Part shown: positions 1 to 8,608 of the stretch, one piece after another
How positions within the stretch are numbered: position 1 is the first letter of the stretch
How the letters are laid out: every line of letters begins with the position of its first letter
Source of the DNA: Xylanibacter rarus
GTDB taxonomy: Bacteria > Bacteroidota > Bacteroidia > Bacteroidales > Bacteroidaceae
Reading direction: 5' to 3'
DNA length: 64,000 nucleotides
Assembly (NCBI RefSeq): GCF_001275135.1
Contig: NZ_LFQU01000001.1
Span: forward strand, 186,001-250,000
Translations under genes and position numbers: made by a program
The notes under the pieces: generated by a model
Databases searched by the model: none
The model's input: only the letters and a program-made list of their open reading frames with translations
Told to the model about the DNA's origin: nothing

Positions 1-12
1 CGCAAATAAGGA

Positions 13-86
13 CGGGATGTAGCGCAGTTGGTTAGCGCACGCGTCTGGGGGGCGTGAGGTCGCTGGTTCGAGTCCAGTCATCCCGA
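13..86 (+). tRNA. tRNA-Pro (anticodon GGG)
   Basis: A complete cloverleaf is visible. The acceptor stem CGGGATG (13-19) pairs with CATCCCG (79-85), the D stem is GCGC/GCGC, and the T arm is CTGG-TTCGAGT-CCAG. The anticodon loop reads CTGGGGG, so the anticodon is GGG. The discriminator base is A86. The following bases are CAT, so the 3' CCA is not encoded. This fits the CCA-adding enzyme gene at 8609 in the same window. Confidence 0.96.
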
Positions 87-92
87 CATAAA

Positions 93-140
93 TTGGGCTA
101 ATATGTTGTCAAGGCAGCATGTTAGCCCAAATTTGTTTTA
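93..140 (+). terminator. Terminator after tRNA-Pro
   Basis: A 9-bp perfect stem, TTGGGCTAA (93-101) with TTAGCCCAA (122-130), is followed by a T-rich run. It lies directly downstream of the tRNA. Confidence 0.7.
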
Positions 141-210
141 TGCGGCAATGCATGGCCGGAGCGGCATGCGGGCATGCGCCTTTGCCGTCCGGTATGCCGG
201 GAGAAACGCA

Positions 211-246
211 AAAGAGCGACACGCCGATAAGGCTGTCGCTCTTTTG
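211..246. terminator. Bidirectional terminator between tRNA and hydrolase
   Basis: An 11-bp perfect stem, AAAGAGCGACA (211-221) with TGTCGCTCTTT (234-244), has A and T runs on its outer sides. It can therefore end transcription from either side. It sits just beyond the 3' end of the minus-strand hydrolase gene. Confidence 0.8.
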
Positions 247-267
247 AAACTTATTTATGATTCCGCG

Positions 268-1635
268 TTATTTCACCGAATTAATCCATGTAGCAATGTC
301 ATTGAGCACCTCGGGCGATATGGTTTCTTCTATGTTTGCATATTCGTTCACGCTTCCCGTCGTGCAGTGCTGAAACAGGTGGTTGAGTCCGTTGTATGTC
401 TTCACCATGTTCTTCTTGTTCTTCGGCAGCAGTTTCTCTATGCTCCCGATGTTTGTCGATGCGATAACCTGCGTGTCGCTGTTGCCGTTGACGGCCATCA
501 CGGGGCATTTCGCCTTGGCTATCGACGGGCGAGGGTCGAAGGCTATGAAGTAGTTAAGCCACGGATTATTCATTTCTATAATCTTTGCCATGTTGTCTTT
601 GGCAGGTTCGGGCAGACTTATTCCTGCCTTGCCGACAATCTCGTCCACCGTAGCCTTGGCGTCGCCGGTTGTCTTTTTGCTGATGATGAAGTCGTATACG
701 CCTCTCAGTGCCTTTGCGTAGTCGCTGCACATTTTGTCGGTATATCCGCTCATCTTCAGCAGCACGAGGTTCTGTTCCATCAGTATGCTGTCGCCCCTTA
801 CGCCCGTTCCGGCCATGCTCACTATGAAGTCGGCCTTGCCTTCGGCGGCTGCCATGAAGGCTATGCAGCCTCCTTCGCTGTGGCCGAGCACTCCCGTCTT
901 GCCGAAATTCTTTGTTCCGCGTACATATTCGATGGCTGCCAGTGCGTCTTTCATGAAGTTTTCGGTTGTTGCGTTAGCCGCGTCGCCCTTCGACTTGCCC
1001 ATGCCGCGGTCGTCATATCGCAGCGATGCTATGCCGTTGCGTGCCAGAAAGTCGGCTATGACGAGGAATGGCTTGTGCTCAAATATTTCCTCATTGCGGT
1101 CTTGCAGTCCGCTTCCGGTAACCATTACCACAACAGGCACCGTGCCCTTCTTCATCTTCTCGTATCCCGTGGGGTAGGTCAGCGTGCCGCTGAGCGTGGC
1201 GTTGTCTTCCGTGTTGCTGAATGTCACTTCCTCAGTCTTATACGGATAAGGCTCCTTTGGCGTCTGCGGCCTGTTGCGCTCCACCTTTCCTTGCTTCATT
1301 TCCAGCGGAAACGACATGCCGCTCTGGCTGAACGTGCCTTTCAGCATGCCGTCTTTCTCTTCGCCTTCAAAGGCGGCCATTATTGCCGGTATGCTTATTT
1401 TCACCTTTGCTCCTTCGCTTACGGCTATTTCGGCCGGTATGCCTTTCACGTTCTGGTCAGGACTGTCCATCGTGCACGACAGCTTGTTGTCTTTGTCTTT
1501 TTCTATGTTGAACACGATGTTCAGCGTGGCCTGTCCCACGTTCAGCTTGCCGGTCCAGCTGCCGTCAAGTTTCTGTGCTGCAGCGCTCAGCGTTGCCAGC
1601 AGCGCGACGATAAGGGTAAATATGGTCTTCATCAT
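268..1635 (-). CDS. Secreted alpha/beta hydrolase (serine aminopeptidase/dienelactone hydrolase type)
   Basis: The protein has 455 residues with a signal peptide at 1-20 ending SAAA-Q, so it is exported to the periplasm or beyond. Residues 21-125 form a beta-rich N-terminal region. The hydrolase domain follows from about 135 to the end. The nucleophile elbow is GHSEGG (251-256, Ser253). The likely acid is Asp387 in GNSDTQV and the likely base His419 in GLNHLF, giving a complete triad. The oxyanion-hole region is around MVTGSGLQDR. Proteins of this build are common in Bacteroidetes and are usually annotated as alpha/beta hydrolase or peptidase S9/S33-like. The natural substrate cannot be read from the sequence. 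It is a single-gene unit with its own terminator at 211-246. A second Met directly after the first is an equally possible start. Confidence 0.9.
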   Translation of the reverse strand: MMKTIFTLIVALLATLSAAAQKLDGSWTGKLNVGQATLNIVFNIEKDKDNKLSCTMDSPDQNVKGIPAEIAVSEGAKVKISIPAIMAAFEGEEKDGMLKGTFSQSGMSFPLEMKQGKVERNRPQTPKEPYPYKTEEVTFSNTEDNATLSGTLTYPTGYEKMKKGTVPVVVMVTGSGLQDRNEEIFEHKPFLVIADFLARNGIASLRYDDRGMGKSKGDAANATTENFMKDALAAIEYVRGTKNFGKTGVLGHSEGGCIAFMAAAEGKADFIVSMAGTGVRGDSILMEQNLVLLKMSGYTDKMCSDYAKALRGVYDFIISKKTTGDAKATVDEIVGKAGISLPEPAKDNMAKIIEMNNPWLNYFIAFDPRPSIAKAKCPVMAVNGNSDTQVIASTNIGSIEKLLPKNKKNMVKTYNGLNHLFQHCTTGSVNEYANIEETISPEVLNDIATWINSVK

Positions 1636-1803
1636 TTCTGTAATTTGTTGATTATAATATTTTTCATTATGTGTTTTTCCGTCCGTTCACGGTGCATGGA
1701 TGCCTTCGTTGTGCAATGTCAGGCGCAACGGGCTTTGCAAAGTTAACAAATTTTTGGTTAAGGTCAAAGTTTGGAAATATAAAATGCGTGCAGATAAAAT
1801 AAA

Positions 1804-1836
1804 AATCCACGGCATTTTTTATCTCTGCCGTGGATT
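1804..1836 (-). terminator. Terminator of DUF4840-like lipoprotein gene
   Basis: An 11-bp stem, AATCCACGGCA with TGCCGTGGATT, is followed on the minus strand by a T-rich run. It lies 45 bases past the stop of the lipoprotein gene. Confidence 0.75.
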
Positions 1837-1880
1837 CCCTTAAATAGAAATTGAACCAAGTATTATGTCTTTTTGCTTTT

Positions 1881-2552
1881 TTATCGTGTTACGATAGCCT
1901 GGAGTATGGCCTTTCTCATTTGCTCCTCGTTGTTCGGGCTGTCGCAAATGGTGTAAGTCAGTTTGTCGTCTACGTAAACTCCCATCAGATAAAGGTCGAT
2001 CATGTGCAGTTCTGATGCCTGGCTGTACTGATATCCTCCGAATGACGGACCGTAGAATTTGAGTGTTACCTTGTGAGTCTCACCGTTGTACTGGAGTGCC
2101 GGATATGTTATGTCATACGGATAAGTGAGATAATAAGCCACGTTGCCGCTTACGTTAGACAGGATGAACTTAGCCTTGAGAGACTGCATGTTAGCGTTTT
2201 CAATGGCCTGCTTCAGGGCGTCGTTTTCCTTAATCTCCTTAGCAAGTATTCTTCCGGGGATGCCGTTGATAACCAGAGTAGAGTCGCCTTTGTAGAAACT
2301 TGCGGTGATGCCGGTTATAGAGTCAACCTTGTTTTCGTTGTTCTTGTCTGTTATAGTATCGTTGAAGAAGTAGATTTTGTTCTGAGTCTGCCATGTCGAG
2401 CCGCCGTAATAGTTGCCGCTCATCTGTTGCAGCCATGTCTTGTATGTCTCGGGATCGATGCCTCCGTCGTCGTCAGTGCCAAGACATGATGTAAGTGAAA
2501 CTGCCATTGTGCAGCACATAAGTAATGCGAACAATCTTGATAAATTTTTCAT
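1881..2552 (-). CDS. DUF4840-like lipoprotein
   Basis: The protein has 223 residues with a lipoprotein signal peptide; the lipobox SLTSC places the lipidated Cys at 23. The mature protein begins with an acidic run (GTDDDGGIDPE), which in Bacteroidetes often marks export to the outer leaflet. The region DPETYKTWLQQMSGNYYGGS onward resembles the Bacteroidales DUF4840 family, which I assign from memory of the family style. No catalytic motif is visible and the function is unknown. The gene is monocistronic, with a clear terminator behind it. Confidence 0.8.
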   Translation of the reverse strand: MKNLSRLFALLMCCTMAVSLTSCLGTDDDGGIDPETYKTWLQQMSGNYYGGSTWQTQNKIYFFNDTITDKNNENKVDSITGITASFYKGDSTLVINGIPGRILAKEIKENDALKQAIENANMQSLKAKFILSNVSGNVAYYLTYPYDITYPALQYNGETHKVTLKFYGPSFGGYQYSQASELHMIDLYLMGVYVDDKLTYTICDSPNNEEQMRKAILQAIVTR

Positions 2553-2606
2553 TTCAGTTAATTTTGTTTTTTAATATTTATGATTTTTTACTTCATAAAT
2601 AACACA

Positions 2607-2627
2607 GCGATGCAAACCTTGCATCGC
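2607..2627 (-). terminator. Hairpin downstream of folE
   Basis: A short perfect hairpin, GCGATGCAA (2607-2615) with TTGCATCGC (2619-2627), lies about 50 bases past the folE stop on the minus strand. The T run that follows is weak, so this may be an mRNA 3' end structure rather than a strong terminator. Confidence 0.4.
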
Positions 2628-2679
2628 CTGTTGTTAAAAAAGTTTAAGATAATGCTCTCTGCGATTATTTCTTGGCTAT

Positions 2680-3273
2680 TTATATATGTTTTCCCTCGCT
2701 ATGCAGGAGATTCATAAATTCCTCTCTTGTCTTGGCCTGGTTGAATGCGCCTGAGAAGTCGCTTGTGGTTGTTATGGCGTTCTGCTTCTCAACGCCTCTC
2801 ATCTGCATGCACATGTGCTTAGCCTCTACAACCACCATCACGCCCAGCGGCTTCAGCGTTTCCTGTATGCAGTCTTTTATCTGCAGCGTCATTCTCTCCT
2901 GCACCTGCAGCCTGTGGCTGAATATGTCTACCACACGGGCTATCTTGCTCAGGCCGGTGATGTATCCGTTGGGGATGTATGCCACGTGCACTTTGCCGTA
3001 GAACGGCAGCATGTGGTGCTCACAGAGCGAGAAGAAGTCGATGTCTTTCACGATAACCATCTGGTTGTATTTCTCTTCAAACAGGGCGTCGAGCAGCACC
3101 TTGTGGGCGTCTTGCGTATAGCCTCTGGTGAGTATCTGCATGGCCTTTGCCACGCGCATGGGTGTTTTCAGCAGACCTTCGCGCGAAGGATCTTCGCCAA
3201 GAAGCTCTAGAATACTTTTGTAATGTGATGCCAGGTCGTCGAGACCTTCACGGAATTCTGTTTCAGGATTCAT
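2680..3273 (-). CDS. folE: GTP cyclohydrolase I
   Basis: This enzyme catalyses the first step of tetrahydrofolate (and queuosine precursor) synthesis, converting GTP to dihydroneopterin triphosphate in the cytoplasm. The 197-residue length is normal for FolE. The zinc ligands are visible: Cys84 and His87 in [10 protein letters not shown], and Cys155 in KHMCMQMRG. The substrate-binding region [10 protein letters not shown] is intact. It is the last gene of the minus-strand cluster DUF1599-DoxX-tpiA-SPOR-folE. A gap of about 115 bases before it leaves room for its own promoter. folK, a later step of the same pathway, is at 30287. Confidence 0.97.
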   Translation of the reverse strand: MNPETEFREGLDDLASHYKSILELLGEDPSREGLLKTPMRVAKAMQILTRGYTQDAHKVLLDALFEEKYNQMVIVKDIDFFSLCEHHMLPFYGKVHVAYIPNGYITGLSKIARVVDIFSHRLQVQERMTLQIKDCIQETLKPLGVMVVVEAKHMCMQMRGVEKQNAITTTSDFSGAFNQAKTREEFMNLLHSEGKHI

Positions 3274-3389
3274 TATCTTATATGTGTTTTTTTATAATAA
3301 ATGGTTTGCCGGCATAATCTGTTTTCATGCCGTGCTGATTATGTTGCCTTTCAGTTATGCCGCATATCTGATGTCGGCGTGGCCCGGTG

Positions 3390-4022
3390 TCAATATCCTA
3401 CAGTGATTTTTCCTTTCACTATGCATGCCTGTCTGTAGCCCATGCTTTTTATCTCTTTCAGCACGCTGTTTGCCTCGTCGTAGGTTCTGAAGTTGCCTAC
3501 GCGGCATATCCATCGCGGAGAATAGAAGTGGACGTAAACCGGAAGGTCCGGAAATCTCATCTTTATGGCACTTCCGATGCTCTCAGCCTTCTGGCGGTCG
3601 GCCCTTGAGTTGCCTCCCGAATAAGCCTGAACGCGGTAGCCTGTGATTCTTCTGCTGTTGCGCATCACTTTCTTGGCCGTGTTCACTGCAGGAGCGTCTG
3701 TCGACGGGCTTGTGCTTCCTGATGCATAGTGCTGTTCCTTTAGTGGTTCTTCAACGGTATCTCTCTTTTCCTGAGCCTTATGTTGCGATTGTTTGTGCTC
3801 TGTAGCGGCTGTCGCGTTGTTGCTTTTTTCGTTGGTGGCCGTTGTCGGAGCCGACTTAATCAGCTTGGCGTTGTTTACCAATTCGTCGATGTCTTTGCTC
3901 TGACTCACGGTCACGGTTCCCTGTCCGGCCTTGTCTGTTCTTAGGTCATTGAGGAATGATTGCGCCTCAGTGTTGAGGCTGAAGCCCAATGTCAGTGATA
4001 ATAAAACGGCGAATTGTTTCAT
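3390..4022 (-). CDS. SPOR-domain periplasmic protein
   Basis: The protein has 210 residues. A signal peptide (1-20, ending NTEA-Q) is followed by a low-complexity linker rich in Ala, Thr, Lys and Gln (about 50-115). A C-terminal SPOR domain (about 126-210) starts with GYRVQAYSGG, passes through VYVHFYSPRWICRVGNF and ends with ACIVKGKI. SPOR domains bind glycan strands stripped of stem peptides at the division septum, so a septal peptidoglycan role is likely. It lies between tpiA and folE on the same strand, a common Bacteroidales neighbourhood. Confidence 0.9.
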   Translation of the reverse strand: MKQFAVLLSLTLGFSLNTEAQSFLNDLRTDKAGQGTVTVSQSKDIDELVNNAKLIKSAPTTATNEKSNNATAATEHKQSQHKAQEKRDTVEEPLKEQHYASGSTSPSTDAPAVNTAKKVMRNSRRITGYRVQAYSGGNSRADRQKAESIGSAIKMRFPDLPVYVHFYSPRWICRVGNFRTYDEANSVLKEIKSMGYRQACIVKGKITVGY

Positions 4023-4127
4023 TCTTTTTTCGGATTATGAGTTTTATAAGGTTAAATAAGTAAACGGGATTTGGCCGCGGCAGGTTGTTAATGCCTTGCC
4101 CTTGGCCATCCCGTTTAATGTTTCAGA

Positions 4128-4886
4128 TTATTTCCATGCGTCGATGATACCCATGAAGTCAGCAGCCTTCAGTGAGGCGCCGCCGATGAGTCCGCCGTCG
4201 ATGTCAGGTTTAGCGAACAGCTCAGGAGCGTTGCTTGCCTTGCAGCTTCCGCCGTAGAGGATAGATGTTTCTTCAGCAACTTCGTTACCATACTTCTCTG
4301 CTACGATGCTGCGGATGTAAGCGTGGATCTCTTCAGCCTGCTCAGCTGTGGCTGTCTTGCCTGTGCCGATAGCCCAGATAGGCTCGTATGCTATAACGAT
4401 GTTCTTGAACTCTTCAGCTGTGAGGTTGAATACGCTGCCTTCGAGCTCAGCCTTAACAACTTCGTTCTGCTTGCCTGCTTCTCTCTCCTCGAGGCTCTCG
4501 CCGATGCAGAAGATTACTTTCAGGCCGTTCTTCAGTGCGAGCAGCACCTTCTCTTTCAGTATTTCAGGAGTTTCTCCGTAGTATCCGCGGCGCTCTGAGT
4601 GGCCGAGAATAACATACTGAGCACCGGTGCTCTTTACCATTTCAGCAGAAACTTCGCCTGTGTAAGCGCCCTTCTCTTTGTCTGCGCAGTTTTCAGCGCC
4701 GAGAGCTATCACGTCCTGATTGAGGAACTGTGCTATGCTTGCCAGGTGGATGAACGGTGTGCAGATGATTACGCCGCAGTTTGGCTTGTTGCTGTTAAGA
4801 GTCTCGTTAAGTTCTTTTGCCAGGGCGATACCGTCCTGCAAGTTCATGTTCATTTTCCAGTTACCTGCTACAATTTTCTTTCTCAT
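4128..4886 (-). CDS. tpiA: Triosephosphate isomerase
   Basis: This enzyme interconverts dihydroxyacetone phosphate and glyceraldehyde 3-phosphate in glycolysis and gluconeogenesis. The protein is a 252-residue TIM barrel. Visible catalytic residues are Lys11 in GNWKMN, His96 in LGHSERR and Glu168 in [14 protein letters not shown], which also marks the flexible loop 6. The phosphate-binding GG motif near the C terminus (GLIGGASL) is present. Its start codon lies inside the 3' end of the upstream DoxX gene (26-bp overlap), so the two are probably translated from one message. Confidence 0.98.
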   Translation of the reverse strand: MRKKIVAGNWKMNMNLQDGIALAKELNETLNSNKPNCGVIICTPFIHLASIAQFLNQDVIALGAENCADKEKGAYTGEVSAEMVKSTGAQYVILGHSERRGYYGETPEILKEKVLLALKNGLKVIFCIGESLEEREAGKQNEVVKAELEGSVFNLTAEEFKNIVIAYEPIWAIGTGKTATAEQAEEIHAYIRSIVAEKYGNEVAEETSILYGGSCKASNAPELFAKPDIDGGLIGGASLKAADFMGIIDAWK

Positions 4887-6210
4887 TTTTCTTTCTTTTA
4901 AAAAGTTGATATATTCTGTTTGAATGTTCTTTCTCCTTTAGCCACTGCGTGAACTTCCATGTGCGGTCGGCAAAGGTAAGCAACAGCAGCGGAAGTATGT
5001 ACCACAGCAGTATTTTTGATATCTTGCCCGTCACGGAGTCTTCGGGCAGGTGTCCGTATTCTGTCGTCTCCAGCTTGCCCGTCTGATAGCTTAGCTGCGG
5101 CAGGTCGTTGTGGCTCCATTTGCCTATCACCACTCCGTCTTTCAGCAGCAGCAGTCCGGGGTTGCTTCTTATCACGGTCTTCAGTGTGGTCTCGTCGGTG
5201 AGATAGAACGGATATTCGGCTCCCGTTATGTCGCGCCAGTGCTGTATGCCCTCGTCGGTGCTTGCCGTCAGGCCGTAGAACGGATAGCCGTGGCTCTGGC
5301 AGTATTCGTATATCTGGTCGATCTCGCCGAAGTTAGAGTCGTCGGCATATTCGAGATGTGGCGATATCAGCAGGAATGTATAGCCGCGGCGGCTGAGCAC
5401 GCTGTCGGTAAGGTCTTCGCTTCCGTCGGTGGTCTGTATGAAGAAGTCGTGTATCGGCGGCACATATCCCTCGGATATCTGCACGGTCTTGCTGTCGATG
5501 AAGGTCCATGTAGAGTCGGGATAGTTCTCGAGCGTAAACTCCTTGCGCTGTCCGTTCTTCTCAAGTATGAACGTTGTCTCAAACTCCGGGCCCTTTGCCC
5601 CCTCGGGTATCTCCATGCCCTTCTTTATGTCTGCGCCTATGTGATAGGGGCGGAAGTCGAACTGCGGCAGGGTGTAGAGGCTCCTGGTGCTCGAGAACAG
5701 GATGAAGATAATGGTGTAGGTTATCACTATCCACTGGTTGGTGCGGCTGATGAAGCGGGGCATCATCAGCGGCTTTACGCACAGCACGATGGCTGCCGCC
5801 AGCAGAACAACGTTCTTATAGAAAGTCTCCCAGTTGGTAAGGATTATGGCGTCGCCGAAACATCCGCAGTCTTTTATCGGGTTGGCAACGGCGAGCCACA
5901 GCGTCAGCGGAGTCATTATGGCCATGAAAAGCAGCACGAGCCTCGACATGAGGCGGCGGTGTATGGCAAAAAGAATGAACACGCCGAGGCAGAACTCAAG
6001 TCCGCCAAGCAGCACCGATGCGCCAAGCGTGAGATAGTCGGGCACATACTGGCTCAGCTGCACCACGTTGAGATAGTCCTGCAGCTTGTATTGTGTGCCT
6101 AATGGGTCTATAGCCTTGACATATCCCGAAAAGATAAACGTCAGCGATATTACAAGGCGGCAGACGTTGACCAATATTCCCGTTATGGCTTTTCTTGCGT
6201 GCATCGTCAA
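4861..6210 (-). CDS. DoxX/MauE-like membrane protein with thioredoxin-like C-terminal region
   Basis: The protein has 449 residues. The N-terminal part (about 10-175) has four or five membrane segments in a DoxX/MauE pattern and contains the paired cysteines of DCGCFG (about 113-118). After a further membrane segment (about 163-180), residues about 190-410 form a soluble extracytoplasmic region with thioredoxin-like pieces such as [12 protein letters not shown], but with no CxxC motif. A last membrane segment near 410-425 is followed by a basic tail. MauE/DoxX proteins take part in membrane redox steps; the exact partner here is unknown. It overlaps tpiA by 26 bp and follows the DUF1599 gene by 3 bp. 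Confidence 0.85.
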   Translation of the reverse strand: MTMHARKAITGILVNVCRLVISLTFIFSGYVKAIDPLGTQYKLQDYLNVVQLSQYVPDYLTLGASVLLGGLEFCLGVFILFAIHRRLMSRLVLLFMAIMTPLTLWLAVANPIKDCGCFGDAIILTNWETFYKNVVLLAAAIVLCVKPLMMPRFISRTNQWIVITYTIIFILFSSTRSLYTLPQFDFRPYHIGADIKKGMEIPEGAKGPEFETTFILEKNGQRKEFTLENYPDSTWTFIDSKTVQISEGYVPPIHDFFIQTTDGSEDLTDSVLSRRGYTFLLISPHLEYADDSNFGEIDQIYEYCQSHGYPFYGLTASTDEGIQHWRDITGAEYPFYLTDETTLKTVIRSNPGLLLLKDGVVIGKWSHNDLPQLSYQTGKLETTEYGHLPEDSVTGKISKILLWYILPLLLLTFADRTWKFTQWLKEKEHSNRIYQLFKRKKNEKENCSR

Positions 6211-6213
6211 TGT

Positions 6214-6759
6214 TTAAGAAAGTTTTATCAGCCCGAACACGGCATAATTGATTATGTCCATGTAGTTGGCGTCTATTCCTTCAGACACCAGGGTGGCCCC
6301 GTGTATGTCTTCTATTTCCTTTACGCGTTGTATCTTTGTAAGTATGAAGTCGGTATAGCTGCTCACTCTCATAGAGCGCCACGCCTCGTCGTAGTCGTGA
6401 TTTTTCCTTATCATCAGCTGCAGTGCCTCGTCGGCCTTCTTGTCGTATATGGACAGTGCTTCGTCGGTAGATATGTCGGGCGTGTCGGCAAAGCCCATCT
6501 CGAGCTGTATCAGACCAACTATACCATAGTTGATGAGCGCTATGAACTCAGGGCGTATGCCTTCGCCCACGAGCGACTCTTTCTTTATCTCGAGGCTGCG
6601 TATGCGCTTGGCCTTGATAAACAGCTGGTCGGTGAGCGACGAGGGGCGCAGTATGCGCCACGACGGGCCGTAGTCGTGAAGTTTCTTGGCAAACAGTGCG
6701 CGGCATTCTGCCATGGCGCTCCTGAATTGTTCTTCTGTTTTCTGATTGTCTTTTGACAT
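6214..6759 (-). CDS. DUF1599-family protein
   Basis: The protein has 181 residues, with no signal peptide and no membrane segment. It has two related halves: HDYGPSWRILR...TDQLFIKAKRIRSLE and HDYDEAWRSMR...TDFILTKIQRVKEIE. This internal duplication, with conserved HDY..WR and Lys/Arg-rich helices, is the hallmark of the Bacteroidetes DUF1599 family, which has been compared with nucleotide-modifying proteins but has no proven activity that I know. It is the first gene of the minus-strand cluster leading to tpiA. A -7 box lies at 6780-6787. Confidence 0.88.
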   Translation of the reverse strand: MSKDNQKTEEQFRSAMAECRALFAKKLHDYGPSWRILRPSSLTDQLFIKAKRIRSLEIKKESLVGEGIRPEFIALINYGIVGLIQLEMGFADTPDISTDEALSIYDKKADEALQLMIRKNHDYDEAWRSMRVSSYTDFILTKIQRVKEIEDIHGATLVSEGIDANYMDIINYAVFGLIKLS

Positions 6760-6779
6760 ATTTTCTGAATAATCGGGTG

Positions 6780-6787
6780 CAAAGTTA
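6780..6787 (-). promoter_or_regulatory. -7 box of the DUF1599-DoxX-tpiA cluster
   Basis: On the minus strand this reads TAACTTTG, a match to the Bacteroidetes -7 consensus TAnnTTTG, 20 bases before the start codon. I see no clear TTTG at -33. Confidence 0.6.
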
Positions 6788-6851
6788 CTAATTTTACACG
6801 ATATACGGCCAATATAAAATATTAATTAATAAAAAAGGTGAGCCGGCGGCG

Positions 6852-7319
6852 TCATTCTTTCATTCTTTTGTTTATGTATTTTATCTTGGCACATTCCACG
6901 TCGAACACCGTTTTCAGCGAGTCGCGCTTAACCCTTGTCAGCGTCAGGTTTCTCAGCTGTTCTGCCGTGGCCATGCCCTTGCTCTTCAGGTCTTCCACGG
7001 TTTTCTTCATCTGCTCATACTCGCTTTCTATCTTCTGCAGCGCTCTGTCCGTGTTCTCCACGTTCAGCTGTGCGCGCTTAAGCTCTATCTCCTGATACAG
7101 GCGCAGTGCGGCTTTGCGCTCGTCTATCGCCTCGGGGCATTTCTTTCGCAGCGAGTCGATCGTGGCGAGAGCCTCCTTATACTGTCCCTTGCCGAATTGC
7201 TCGCGTGCGTTGTCGAGCAGCCCTTCGGCCTCTTTCTTCATGTCGTTGCCTGTGCATCCTGCCATTGCCGCCATCATGGCTATGGCTGCGCAGAGCGTTG
7301 TTATCTTGTTTGTTTTCAT
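6852..7319 (-). CDS. Coiled-coil lipoprotein
   Basis: The protein has 155 residues with a lipoprotein signal; the lipobox AMAGC gives Cys22. The rest is almost entirely helical and charged. Residues 30-60 (GLLDNAREQFGKGQYKEALATIDSL) look like a single TPR-type helix pair. About 65-155 reads as a long coiled coil (ELKRAQLNVENTDRALQKIESEYEQMKK). It is probably anchored in the outer membrane and engaged in protein contacts. I do not recognise a specific function. It has a good promoter at 7343-7373. Confidence 0.8.
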   Translation of the reverse strand: MKTNKITTLCAAIAMMAAMAGCTGNDMKKEAEGLLDNAREQFGKGQYKEALATIDSLRKKCPEAIDERKAALRLYQEIELKRAQLNVENTDRALQKIESEYEQMKKTVEDLKSKGMATAEQLRNLTLTRVKRDSLKTVFDVECAKIKYINKRMKE

Positions 7320-7342
7320 TTTCTGTTTTGTATTATCGGGTG

Positions 7343-7373
7343 CAAATATAGTGCAAGTCGGGCGAAATGCAAA
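7343..7373 (-). promoter_or_regulatory. Consensus Bacteroidetes promoter for the coiled-coil lipoprotein
   Basis: The minus strand reads TTTG (7373-7370), 19 bases, then TATATTTG (7350-7343). Both boxes and the 19-base spacing match the Bacteroidetes housekeeping promoter. The start codon follows 24 bases later. Confidence 0.8.
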
Positions 7374-7522
7374 ATAAATGCCCGTTAAACGGCTTATTAT
7401 TTGATGTTTACGTGCTATGGCCTGGTCATAGTGCTGTATGATATATTTATTTTCTTAGGCTTATTGCCGGCCGTATGTTTTGTGGCGTTTGTGTATTGTC
7501 TTTTATAGCCGTAGACAATCAT

Positions 7523-8213
7523 AAAAAGTTTTTTATAAAAACTCGTCACTCGTCACAATGCTGCTTAATTAGCTGACTGACAGGTGGTTAAAGTGTGATG
7601 AGTTGGACTCTTAACTCGTCACATGGGGCTTTTTGGTGGATTTTTTAGGAGTTAAAGCAGATTCTTTTTGGGAGTTGGAGTAGTTAAAGGAGTTATCGCT
7701 CACAGGGGTGAGCAAGGAGTTAAAGTCATTAGTCTTGTTGATAGTAAAAGTAGGGACGTACCACAGGTGCGCCCGCAGCCCGATTACGTGTAAATTTTAT
7801 AGCCGGCAATATCATTTTGATGAATAATGTGGATTTATTGCTGTCCCAAGGATTCGTAGGCATATTGATGTAATTGTCTGTATAACAGATATTTATTCTT
7901 GATTATATGTTGCGGAGGATTTTTTCGATAATGCGTAATTTGGACACACCTGGGGTGTGTCCTTACAGGGGTGTGTATGGTAAAAAAGTGCGTATTTACG
8001 TCAATCGACGGCAGTAATAAGATGAGCCGAAGTCAATCTAAATCATGAAATTGGCTGTTTGAAGTCAACCAGAATCAAGAAACATCAACATTTTTTTGTT
8101 GCAGATGACGGATGTGATGAGTTGAAAATTCAACTCGTCACACCATAACATGTTGCCTGTCAGCAGGTTAAACCCAAATGTGATGAGTGACGAGTTTTTT
8201 AAAAAAACTTTTT
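7523..8213 (+). repeat. Inverted-arm intergenic element, copy A (long interior)
   Basis: The left arm (7523-7622) starts AAAAAGTTTTTT, continues with the tandem CTCGTCACTCGTCAC, a spacer with CTGACAG, and a hairpin GTGATGAGTT-N8-AACTCGTCAC. The right arm (8114-8213) is the same in reverse, with hairpin GTGATGAGTTG-N6-CAACTCGTCAC and end AAACTTTTT. Both arms are 100 bp. The interior is about 490 bp, against 56-107 bp in the other copies. It keeps the core GAAGTCAACCAGAATCA near 8060-8080 but also carries extra sequence with GGAGTTAA-type repeats and the palindrome GGACACACC/GGTGTGTCC. No target duplication is visible at the flanks. Confidence 0.85.
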
Positions 8214-8245
8214 GCGTTGATGACAACAGACTGCGACTTTACAGC

Positions 8246-8377
8246 AACCATATCCTTTTTATAATATCAGATGACACATATTGTATTGTAAAAGCATACC
8301 TTTTACGTTGCGAAAGGCCACCTTTTGCGTTCTGATATGCTACCTTTCGTGTTGCAAAAAGGCATCTTTCGTGTTGC
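8246..8377 (+). repeat. 22-bp phased A/T-tract array 1 (6 units)
   Basis: Contiguous 22-bp units start at 8246, 8268, 8290, 8312, 8334 and 8356. The clearest four (8290 onward) follow the plan (A/G)AAA-N7-CTTT(T)-N6, with unit ends such as GTGTTGC. A-tracts and T-tracts therefore alternate every 11 bp. The array begins 33 bases after arm-element copy A. There are no spacers and no coding potential. Confidence 0.8.
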
Positions 8378-8576
8378 TGTATGCGGTCTGGTGAATAGCT
8401 AAAATCCTCTTTTTGTGATAAACTCTCGTATAGGTCTTTCTGTGGCAGTTGTAACCTTTTTTACATGTTGATGATGTGCACTTTTATATTGTTCCTTGTT
8501 GTCCTTGTGTTGTATGGTAGTTGCTGTTATGAATAATAAAGAGCATGAAAACGGCTGTTGTGTCATTGTTTTTTTG

Positions 8577-8584
8577 TAATTTTG
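8577..8584 (+). promoter_or_regulatory. -7 box of cca
   Basis: TAATTTTG matches TAnnTTTG and lies 25 bases before the chosen start codon. Its position argues against the upstream alternative start at 8558. Confidence 0.6.
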
Positions 8585-8608
8585 CAGCCGCTTAGAAATT
8601 TTTTGATT

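Larger units (their letters stand above)
7374..8608. other. Gene-free divergent intergenic region
   Basis: These 1.2 kb between divergent genes contain no credible gene. They hold arm-element copy A (7523-8213), its long interior with REP-like palindromes (for example near 7957-7977), the 22-bp array 1 (8246-8377) and the cca promoter (8577-8584). Confidence 0.85.

Noticed and set aside
103-1746. A 547-residue plus-strand reading frame
   Set aside because: It is the antisense of the secreted hydrolase. It has no signal or domain and its composition (Cys, His, Val, Tyr rich) is that of a shadow frame. The minus-strand gene has a complete catalytic triad and signal peptide.
5110-6102. A 330-residue plus-strand frame
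   Set aside because: It is antisense to the DoxX gene, with shadow-frame composition and no recognisable domain.
8246-8377. CRISPR array interpretation of the 22-bp repeats
   Set aside because: Units are contiguous and degenerate, with no unique spacers, no leader and no cas genes nearby.
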